From assembly GCA_039720395.1 (NCBI GenBank), contig CM077828.1, positions 21,742,717 through 21,806,716 on the forward strand: a DNA stretch of 64,000 bases, given 5' to 3'. The first letter of the stretch is position 1, and each line of letters starts with the position of its first letter. The notes under the pieces were generated by a model. That model was not told the DNA's origin, made no database searches, and was given only the letters and a program-made list of their open reading frames with translations. The stretch is from Liquidambar formosana. Lineage: Eukaryota > Streptophyta > Magnoliopsida > Saxifragales > Altingiaceae. Below are positions 39,324-49,248 of the stretch, one piece after another. The position numbers and the translations under genes were made by a program.

Positions 39324-40748
39324 GGGGAGAGATCCGTTTACACCCAGTGTAAAAGTAAATCTCTTATACCTTTTTTGAGCTTTAGATGTCTTTTCATCCG
39401 ATGGCTCTCCTTCATCCCCATTTCATAACTTTTTAAACACAAAACTGGGTCAAATTTACGGATTGGGTTGGAATTAAACCCAAAACCCAAACGGTTTACA
39501 ACTTAAAGCTTTTTGTTTGGCTACTACTTGGAAATTTGTTCAAGAAAATAACAAAATTTTTTAAAAGTATTTTAACAAGAATACCAATCCAACAAAATTC
39601 TAATTACAAGACCACTAATATCCCATTTCAGTTTGATAATGTAAAAAATTTTAAAAAGTAATAAAAAAAAATCATATTTTGAAAGAACATTCAAGCCCAA
39701 TAACCCATTAAAGCAACCCCAGTTAGTTTTCATTGCAACTTCAAATAATTTGGTGGCGCTTTAGCTAGATTCGATCGTGAAATAAATACCCAGTTTACAA
39801 CGAGTGCTGATATGGCTTTTTAATCTTTAAATCTTATTCCAATATGGTTTTTCTTGAAGAAAAAAAAAATTTAAGCCATTAATGGGGAAAAAAAGCAAAG
39901 AAGCTTGAAAAGAGAAAATGATGAGAAAACTTAAGAGAGAAGAGGGGGGGGGGGGGGGGGTTACGGATTCCAATCACAAAATACATCATAAGGACAGACC
40001 ATCAAAGAAGTGCCAATGGGCCACAGAAAGTATCTTAGTTGAAGAGATTTCATTTGCACCCTAACAATGGGCGAGCGTTTCCCACTATTGAGAAAGAGAG
40101 ATTGAGTAATTGGAATGGGGATAGGGTGAGAGAGAGAGAGAGATGCAGGAATGGTGACTAGAATGGGTTTTGGGTTATTTCTAATCCAACCCGATTCGTA
40201 TCCAACCCAGTTTTGTGTTTGAAAAGGTATGAAGTAGAGATGAAAGAGAGCCATTGGATGGAAAGACATCTAAGGCTCAAAAATAGTGTAGAGATTTACT
40301 TAAAGGGCTAGGCTATTGCCACCACATAAAATACTCTAAACCCCACATTTAATTTACATTTTTAAGGTTTTATGAAAAATATAAAAAAAAATTTATGAAA
40401 ACTAATCACATAGTTTACTAGAAAACATCATTCTGGACAACTTTGTAGAAGAGAGTTTTTCCAAAATCTATCATTTAAGTAGACTTTTTGGCAATTTTTC
40501 ATGAAAAATGAAATAGAGATTGTAAATGGTTAAAAAGTTTGCTTAAATGATAGATTTTGGAAAAAAAATTTTCTACAAAGTTGTTCAGAATGATGTTTTC
40601 TAGTGAACAATGCTATTAGTTCTCGTAAAAACCTTTTATATTTTTCATAAAACTTAAAAAGTATAAACTAATGGGGGATTTTGAATATTTTATGTGGTGG
40701 CAATAACCTCACTCTCACTTAAATGTCTTAGATGTAAATGGATCCCTC

Positions 40749-40750
<2 letters not shown>
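39324..40750. mobile_element. Long-TIR transposon remnant inserted in a TA microsatellite
   Basis: Ends GGGGAGAGATCCGTTTACA and, on the other strand, GGGAGGGATCCATTTACAT. The inverted repeats extend about 170 bp (paired motifs include AGATGTCTTT, ATGGCTCTC, CACAAAACTGGGT and AACCCAAAACCC). Both sides are (TA)n, so the target was TA-rich and a TA duplication cannot be verified. The interior has a 17-G run at 39944-39960 and no transposase. Its right arm is split by the element at 40305-40716. Confidence 0.65.
40305..40716. mobile_element. Mutator-type MITE (GGCTATTGCC family, copy 1), nested
   Basis: Ends GGGCTAGGCTATTGCC and, reversed, GAGAGTGAGGTTATTGCC; the long inner arms pair (CTAGAAAACATCATTCTG / CAGAATGATGTTTTCTAG). 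ACTTAAA is repeated on both sides (40298-40304 and 40717-40723); extended to nine bases the flanks match at 8 of 9. It interrupts the right inverted repeat of the 39324-40750 element and is therefore younger. Confidence 0.75.
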
Positions 40751-40794
<44 letters not shown>

Positions 40795-41176
40795 TTTTCT
40801 TTTCTTATATAAGAAATATTTTAAATCATTAAGTTTAGACTAATACTTATGGTAGGAAAGCTCATTCAAATAATAATGACCCTGCCTTCATAAAAAACGG
40901 ATGCTTTCACTTTTCATGAGGGAATAAAAGCGGAAATAAAAAGAAAAGTCGGTCAATGTAAGAAGAAGGGTTGTATAGTGGTTAATCAAAAATAGAGGGG
41001 CATTTCTGTAAGCTCATAATATCCCCGTTGAAACATCCGTGTCCAAAAACAGAAACAATTTTAAAAAACAAGTCTCCACTGAGTCACTGCCACCTCTCTT
41101 CCTCTCTTCCTCATTTCTCAGCACACTCTTTTGCTTTCTCTGTTTTTTCAAATTTCGAAACTGTTTTTTCACAACA
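40751..41176 (+). promoter_or_regulatory. Upstream region and 5'UTR of MPB2C
   Basis: Starts with a (TA)n run (40752-40785) and continues to the MPB2C ATG at 41177. CT-rich leader sequence (about 41090-41145) is typical of plant 5'UTRs. No confident TATA box. Confidence 0.35.
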
Positions 41177-44100
41177 ATGTTCGAACCACAACACTTCTTG
41201 GATTTACAAGAAAATTCAGGTTTCGGAGACCCAAAGTCATGGCTCTCCGGCGAAGATCACTCGTCCCCGACTCACCCACAAACTCACTCTTCTCTCTCTA
41301 ACACTGCCTACCGGAACGGCCGGCAATGTCGATCGAGTCCTCTTCAAGGACCTCGTCGAGATCGTCCCTCTCGTACAATCTCTTATTGTAATTTCCCTCT
41401 CTCCCCCTCAATTCTTCTAGGGTTTATCTTTACCAATTTCGTTTTCTTGTCTATAACTTTCTCTGTCGGTTTGGTTACTGAGAAACAGGAAGAAAAGAAA
41501 AGAAAATTTTGGATCTTTTTATTTTCTGTTGCTTTCACTACTAAAGATGAGTACCTGATATTTTTTACCGAATTTTTCTCAGCCACCAAACGGAAATTTT
41601 GTCACTTGAAATTTTTATTTTTCGAATTTTATTTGAATTTTGATAGGATCGGAAAGCAAGCAGTTCGTTTACGCGCCGTGGTTCGATGATCTACACCAAG
41701 ACCCCTGCGAGAGAATCATTGTCGAAGAAGGTAAGAGTGTTCCATCTGCAATTTTGACGGGTCAGATTGTTTTCTGTTCTTTCTTGTTGAAGAATTATGG
41801 AGAACTTGGGGTTTATATATTGAATGTGGTGAATTATGCTTTTATATGATGTTTTTGAGAATGGTTTCGAGTATGAAATGTTGCCTTCTATATGTGTTCT
41901 CTTAACTGTGGCACAATGTAAGTGTGGATTATGACATATTATTATGTGCATTCGGATATTAATGATGTAAGATAAAATTCACTAGTGGTCGTGTTTCCTT
42001 TTCGACTCCTGTTGTGTTAAATTTATTGTAGTCGAACCATATAGGCGATAAAGCATGGGCAAAGCAATGAATAGGTGAAACTTTTCTGTGTAATTTTATC
42101 ATTATAATTATAACTATTTATCCAATGACCTTAATTAAGAATATAAGAAGTGGTATTAAGTGACCAATTAATGTCTGGATTGAAGAATGCTCGTTATTCA
42201 TTTTCAACTATTATCCCTACATATAGGAAAACATGGAATAAAGTAAATCACTTACTCGTAGAAAGAGAAACAAATACGAATTGAAATGTAAATCTTCATA
42301 GTAATATCGAGGCTCATAAGATGTTGATTGAAAGTAAGAGAAAAAAATGTAGTGCTTTTGTTCACGACACAAATAAGCTCCATTTACAGTTGGAAGTGTT
42401 GCTATTAGAGAAGAACTTCCATGCAACTATGACACGGGTCACGTGGTGTCATGGACTAATGAGAGCCAAGCAAAGGGATTGTGAGGCCAAAAAGTACTCT
42501 GACAATCCCACTTTGCTTGGCTCTCATTGGCCCGTGACACCACGTGGCCAGTGTCACAGTTGCATGGAAGTTCTTCTTGTTGCTATTACCCTAAGACTTT
42601 ATATTGACATTTTTGACATTTAGTTTGACTCTTAGTTCTCTATTTGACATTTGCATTTGAAATTCTAAGATTTGAAGTTTTAAGATGTTCTGTTCTTTAT
42701 AAAATGGTTTCATGCGAGGTAATTTAATTGCTGTGCTTGGACCATCAAATTCATGCTGATTTCTGACCTTTTTCCCCTATTGAAGATACTTGATCCGAAA
42801 GGGAGGAATGCAGCTCAATCTATTCCTACAAAAAGGCAAAGGGACCATGGAGACAAGGACCAAGGTAAGAGTGCTCGCAATAACCAAGATGGAGGTGGAG
42901 ACAGCTTCTCAATTTTCTCCTCAAGGGCCTTGGCAGCAGAAAAGGACAAAGAAGAGTTGATTGCATTGAGGGAACAAGTGGAGGACCTACAAAGAAAATT
43001 ATTAGAGAAAGATGAACTCCTAAAATCAGCCGAGGTTACAAAGAACCAGATAACTGCTGTTCATGCAAAACTTGACGAACTGAAACACCAAGCTGCAGAA
43101 AAGGACTCTTTGATAAAGTCTACTCAACTACAACTCTCTGATGCAAAGGTATGTGTCCATTCTTATGTTGTCCGTGGTAAAATCACACTATGTCATTGCA
43201 TTATGATACCTACTGACATTTTTAATTGTCATAGAATTTAAAATTTTGATAGGTTCAGTTGGAGTTATTTGAGTGCTATACTTGGCAAGTTATAATTTTT
43301 AGGTTTAAGCATTAATTTTGGTCCTGCTGAGTATTGAGATGAAATCCCAATATATTGTCATTGTAAAGATGGATCATCATCTTACCTCTTCATCTTGATT
43401 TGTAGGATTCATTTTTGAATGTTTTTTTTAAGGGATTATTCTTATATTTTTTAGTTGCTTTTCTGTTGTCAGTGTACTGACATTCCTGATGTTAATTTAA
43501 ATTTTTTTAAAAAAAAAAAAGAAAAAAAGAAAAAAAGAAGAAGACACACATGAGGTTAAACATCACTGAATAAATAAATTTGGGAGCTTTGGTTGATATG
43601 GCTCAGATATGTGCAAAGAAGAGCAATAACGGCATCAGTGGGAAATTCAATTTGGTAGGAAATGATTGTTTAAAAGATGGATACAACATCAAACATATAA
43701 TTTAAGATATTAAACTGGGAAACGAGGATGAAGCAGTTACCAGAGAAACAAGAATTTCCATTTTCAAACTTCAATTAAAGATATAGGTTATCTTAGACAG
43801 GAAGGCCTTGTAGGATCTATGTATAGTAATAGTTGGTTTATGAAAGAAATGTTATTGCTGGACCTTGTTTTTTTTTTTCTGATGTCTTTGTGACCGTGGG
43901 TCAATCTATACTGTGCTTTGTGCTATTGGTGTGGTGTTGGCATTAAATTAGTCATGTCTTCTAATGCATTTTTTGGTTGTTTGATTTGTAGGTAAAAACC
44001 TTTTTTCTTTTATTTTTCATTTTTAGTTGTCTTGATTTTTCATTTCTAGTGTTAAACAATTTTTTATTAATATATATACATAAAACATGATGCTTGAGCA

Positions 44101-45898
44101 GTTTGATGGATGAACTGCATTGTAGCTATGCTTGTGACATCAATCCATTCGAGATTTTTTTTGAAGGGTACGCTGTTGGGATGTTGCACCTAGACATAAG
44201 TACTGGTTGAGAAACTCTCTATTATAATTAGTGTTTGTAAATCCGGATTAGTGGCGAACTGTGAAAGGGGCTGGTCTATTGTTCGAATATCCTATTCACT
44301 CTCTCTTTTTGTGATGCCAAAAGTAGAATGTTTTAATGGAATAGACAGTCTGGAAAGTTGATATACATATTAACCAATAATAAAAGTTTATCATAATAGA
44401 AATGGCTATTTAAAAAAAATAATAGTGTGTTAAGACTTATGAGTACCCCCCCCCTCTGCCACGGTAGGGACTCAAACCCTAGACCTCTCATAATCCACCT
44501 CACCTGGATACCATCTGAACTATAGCTCATTGGTAATGTGTCAGAGAATTTATGTACATTAGTCTGGCCCCCATTGGCTACTGACGTGAGGGCTAGTCAT
44601 ATTTAGTTTTTGAAGTGCTAGCTTGGAGGATCTTCACTTCTATTAGTGGATCCTTCTTTGATAGTGGATAATTAATTCCACAGGATTGATTTATTCGCTA
44701 TATGTGTGCCATGTATGATTGTTGTTAGTCCACCTAGTTAAGCCCTGGAGTTGAGCTTGCTGGTTATGGTAATCTGAATTACATGTCATGTTTAATCTTT
44801 CACACAAGAGTTATTGCATTACTGTTGGTAAATTACTGACTATTACAGATATTCTGGGAAGGCATAGATCCTTTGAGCCCCCAGCGTGCCCATAGTATAT
44901 TTGTATTGGAGTCGATATGCATCAGATATGCAGGGTGCATACTGTTTGAAATGATTCTGGTTACATTGACATTACAAAGCCTGGGCGTAGGCACAGCAAG
45001 AACAATAAGTTAGCGCTCAGAATGATATTACATAGCTTCCAATTGCTCCTCTAAGAGTATTTTACGGCTTTATGCACCTTGACATTTGATTGAGCATGAA
45101 TTTGATTACTTGAGCATCAATGAATCTTACCTGCATGTTAAAGAGTTGCTTTCCTTTTATGCCTGTAAAATTATGTGTCATCATCTTTATAGCTTCAATT
45201 GGCTTTTACAATTGGAACTTTTTAACAAAAGAAGAGAAAAAGGTTTTACTATCATAATATATACGCAAGGTGGTTTCCATGGGGAGCGGTTGTTCTTTAT
45301 TTTTTTCCATTTTTAAGTTGATCTGTTTCTTTGCTAAGCCATCTCTCATCATTGTTAATACCTGTCATTTCCCACAGATCAAACTTGCAGGACAAACAAG
45401 CAGCCCTGGAAAAGATACAGTGGGAAGCAATGACATCCAACAGGAAAGTAGAGAAGCTCCAGGAAGATCTAGATTCCATGCAAGGAGTGATTTCATCATT
45501 TATGCTCTTATTTGATAACTTGGCAAAGAAAGATTCTACTGTATATGCTGAAGATTATGATATTATGCCATATTATGTGGATCATCTTCCTCAAATAGTA
45601 AGCTCATAGGCCCTCAGTGTTTCTGTCTTAATTTTTTCCTTGCTCTGTTGTTACATATTAAGAGTATATGGTAGCAATATAAACATATTTAATATTACTA
45701 GTCACTAGATATGTTCTCGTTTCATGGTTATTTTAATCTTGTATTGCTTCATGTTTCTTGTACTTCATATTCTGAAGGGATTCTAACCAAAATATAAATA
45801 AATAAAATAACTTAAAGATTGGAGGTCATGGTTAGCTATAAATAAGTAAATAGATTTGAAACCTTAAAGAGTACAAAGATTAATAAATAGAATATAGA

Positions 45899-45929
<31 letters not shown>

Positions 45930-46710
45930 GTGGTGGTGGTGTGTGGGATAAATGCTTGTCGGTTTACATTTTAATAAGGATTTTTGTGTTTCCAAATTGG
46001 TGCATTATGTTTGAGGAGGCAGCTGAGTTGTTTGATTCTCTTTATTTGCATTATAAAGTGGTTTTTGAGTTGTGAGTCTTTGATTTTGCTATTTTTAGAA
46101 GGTGTTGGGATTGACTACATGAACTCTATTTTGGATTTTTGGTTTGACGGATGGTGCCCCATGCTATTCTTGGACTTTTTGGAAGGAGAGAAATGAGAAA
46201 TTTTTTGAGGGAGTAGATTTGTTTATTGTAAAGTTAATGTGTAAACTATCTAGAAGGATTTTTATTTGAGAAGGCCTAGAATGTTTTGGAAACTGGATGT
46301 CTTTTGTCAATTTTTCAGATTCATATCCTTTGAAATTTTTAAATGCTTTCTTTTATATACCTTGCATGTGTAGGGGCTTTGCTCTTTTATGATATAAATA
46401 GAACTAAACTTATCCAAATAAATAAATAATAAATAAGTAGTTTTTTCCACGATATTGATGAGAGTTGTTTGGTCAGCTGATTTGTACATCTCCTGTTTGT
46501 TGGTTGTACAATTTATAATTGTAGCATCCATGTTTGTCTGGACAGGATGATTTGGATGAGATGGAGATGCAGAATATGGAAGAGGCAAGAGAAGCTTACA
46601 TTGCTGCTGTTGCTGTTGCAAAAGAAAAGCAAGACGAAGAATCTATTGCTGCTGCAGCCAGTGCAAGGCAACATCTTCAATCATTTGTATTCTCAGAACC
46701 GAAAGTATGA
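41177..46710 (+). CDS. MPB2C: Microtubule-binding protein MPB2C, with frame disruption
   Basis: Five coding exons: 41177-41387, 41647-41730, 42786-43148, 45378 or 45391-45597, and 46546-46710. Recognised by MFEPQHFLDLQEN at the start, DRVLFKDLVEIVPLVQSLI at the end of exon 1, RKASSSFTRRGSMIYTKT in exon 2, a long Leu/Lys/Glu coiled coil in exons 3-4 (REQVEDLQRKLLEKDELL), and ARQHLQSFVF near the C-terminus. MPB2C binds microtubules and plant intercellular transport factors and limits their movement. Exon 1 needs one base fewer between about 41290 and 41313 to join its two halves in frame. In exon 4 the usual acceptor CCCACAG (exon from 45378) gives a +1 shift at GCAGGAC, while an acceptor 13 nt later (TTGCAG, exon from 45391) keeps frame but drops four residues, IKLA. 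All other junctions are clean. Either the base calls are wrong or this allele is newly damaged. Confidence 0.85.
41466..41594. mobile_element. Small GTTTGGTT-type MITE, MPB2C intron 1
   Basis: Inverted ends TCGGTTTGGTTACTGAGAAA and TTTCTCAGCCACCAAACGG. Same end sequence as 34644-34750, and it also lies in a first intron. Confidence 0.5.
42408..42578. mobile_element. 171-bp hairpin MITE in MPB2C intron 2
   Basis: Arms of about 75 bp are nearly complementary (AAGAACTTCCATGCAACT against AGTTGCATGGAAGTTCTT; GAGAGCCAAGCAAAG against CTTTGCTTGGCTCTC) with a spacer of about 20 nt. The direct repeat GTTGCTATTA at 42398-42407 and 42579-42588 is a target duplication of 9-10 bp, as in Mutator-like elements. 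Transcribed with MPB2C it would fold into one long hairpin. Both arms contain CACGTGG-type cores. Confidence 0.8.
44415..44545 (-). mobile_element. tRNA-like repeat with Pol III boxes
   Basis: On the minus strand it has TATAGTTCAGATGGTA (A-box-like) and GGGTTTGAGTCCCTACC (B-box-like) about 35 nt apart. It lies in MPB2C intron 3. No tail or target duplication was seen, so it may be an old SINE head; it does not fold as a full tRNA by eye. Confidence 0.4.
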
Positions 46711-48609
46711 ATGACTGCAAGGAAGGTCCTAATGTAGGGACCCCAAGAGCTCCTGCGGAAGCACTTGCTTACTATATCCTTCAGGTATTGATGTAATATG
46801 CTTGACATTGTGGCTGTGAGTGACATATTAATGATAAGTTATATTTTGATTCACCCATCCTTTGACCTTCTGTTGCTCCATCTTTCATTTCTTTTTATTT
46901 TTAGAATATTTAGTGTGAACAAATATGAGGAAGTTTGCACGTTTGTAGGATCCGTCAATTCAGTGGCTAAGACTCGTTCAGGGAGGAAGAAAATAGTAGC
47001 AATAGATACCAACAGAGAGTTTTGGGTCACGGGACGTTCTTGTTGTCTTAATTGGCAATTATGCCTTTACCTTCTAGGTGATTCACTGTTTCACCATTGA
47101 ACATCAAGAGACAATTACTGGCCTCAGGCCATTAAAATTAATAGACAGTGACACCATTCCTTGGAGATGACCTAACATTGCTAGCAGTTTTATTTTCTTT
47201 ATTTGGCAGAAGAGTTCTTGTACATTTTATTTTATTTTTTAACTTTTTAGTCCTAATTTCAGGATTGCTAAATAAAAATAGGGGCATGTTGGAGAACAAG
47301 GTTGGAACCGTTTTTAATTTTACATCATTTTCCCCCACTCTGTACCCTAATGTAGCAGTCCTTAAACCCCAAAAAATGAAATCATTCACTTCCTCACCGA
47401 AAGGCATATGCTTTGTCTCAGGACCACCCATCCCATCCATTTGTTGCTGATGAGTGGTGACTTGACAATTTTGTGGCCCAACCTTGATATTATAGATGGG
47501 TTTTTAACCCTTCTCTACTTTCCATTAATTGAGGACACCCTCAGGGGTGTATTGGTAAGCTTCCCAAGAATATGTCATGAATCCTAATTGCATGATCCAT
47601 ATTGTTGGATAGAAGACCCTAGAGGGTATCACATACATGGTTACAAATTTTTTTATTTTTTTAAAATGCCTTGTGATTTAATCAGACGTGTTGATTAAAA
47701 TTTGATACTCACTCATTTAACAATATTAGTGGTTGAAAAGAAAGGAAACCTAAAAATTTTCCACCGCGTGCGAATTTCTTTCTTTTTCTTTTCTCCCACA
47801 TACACAAGAAAAGAAAGGGAACCTAAAAATTTTCTATTGTTCCCTGGAGCACTACAATTGCTGCGTATAATTTTTTATTTTTAAATTTAAAAATTAATGG
47901 ACTGTCCATGGGTACCAAACAAAAATAAAGAGAAACAATAGAGGTATATGACAATCATGCAATTCTTCAAAACAATCGAAATAGTTGCTTCTTTTTTTTC
48001 TTTTTCTTTTTCTTTTTATTTTTCTTTTTATTTTTTTTCCTTATAGAATGCAATCTTCCAAGAAATAGGGTAGACAGTGCAGCCTAATCGCACAACATGA
48101 AAATTATACTGTACTTTATTTTTGTATTCCATTGCAAGAAATAGAACTTAGTTCAGCTTCCAAGTTTTAATAGAGGAATTGAAATTCCCCCATTCACAAT
48201 GGCAAAGATAGAATAGACTGAAAAGGTTTTTACCTTCATAATTTTTAGGTCCCATTTCATCTTAGTAATGCAACTTTACCTTTCTAAGGGTCCATTTTGA
48301 CTTGACTAATCAACATGCCTGAACCTGTCTGATATATAATTTTTTAATGAGATTTCAACTCTCTGCGTGCTTTATTTCCTATCCTCTTTTGAAATTTACC
48401 TGCATAAAATCACTATTTACAGTAATGTAAATGATTCAGGTTTCATCAGTCCAAACTAAATAGCAATTGTCTTGAAATAGAAGAGTTGCCTCTAGTTTAA
48501 ATCCACACATTTCAATATTATTTCCATTAATAAAATTAATCAAACTAAGCGATCGATTAAATGGGTTTGGCCTGAGTTTGGGAAAATTATAGGGGTGTTG
48601 TGAGTTGTG

Positions 48610-48644
<35 letters not shown>

Positions 48645-49248
48645 GTTATACAAAATAAAATTTAAAACGCATTTGGGAGTTTAAATACTACTTAACCTAT
48701 TTGTTTAACCTATTTCCAAGTTCGTTCCCGCTCATCCACACACACATTTTTTTTTTAATTTCATTTTATTTATTTATTTTCTAAGTAATAGTTGTTAGTG
48801 AATTAACATGAATTACAATACCACTCTGTGGAAGAGGTTTTACCACCTACTGGTGGCATTATTGCTGATCCACTCACATTAGGCATGTCCTATAATTGTT
48901 GTTCATTGAGTTTTTTGCTCTATTCCATGACTGGGTTCCTAATCTTGCTCATCAAATTGCACACGTGACACGTCTATAAATTATTTTGGCTATGAACTTA
49001 GGGTGATCAAAAAAAGCAATGAAACCCATCTACAAGAAAGAAGCCACCTTTTCTTTCCCCCCAAATAATAGTGGTGGGGTTTCTGGCATAATAATGTTAG
49101 ATAAATCATGAACCATTAGCACACCATTTTTTACATATCATGATTAGTCAACATGGGTACTTTTTCATGTTCAATCCATTGAATCTCCTAGAACAAAAAA
49201 ATGGTAGAGGAGAGAGAGAGAGAGACAGAGAGAAAATGCATGCAGCCT
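46711..49248. other. Intergenic between MPB2C and BASL (convergent 3' ends)
   Basis: No supported gene. The 100-codon frames on both strands at 47138-47450 are overlapping shadows without a domain. Contains an imperfect direct repeat (GAAACCTAAAAATTTTC, GGAACCTAAAAATTTTC) at 47740-47835, a T/C-rich run (47990-48040) and (TA)n (48615-48640). Confidence 0.4.

Noticed and set aside
42408..42578. MicroRNA precursor
   Set aside because: Arms too long and too perfect for a typical plant miRNA, and the flanking 10-bp duplication shows that it is a transposon; small RNA output remains possible.
44440..44540. Functional tRNA gene
   Set aside because: A and B boxes are present, but no complete cloverleaf could be built by eye and the element sits in an intron; a tRNA-derived repeat is more likely.
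47138..47450. Mirror-image 100-codon frames on both strands
   Set aside because: Each is the shadow of the other and neither has coding character.
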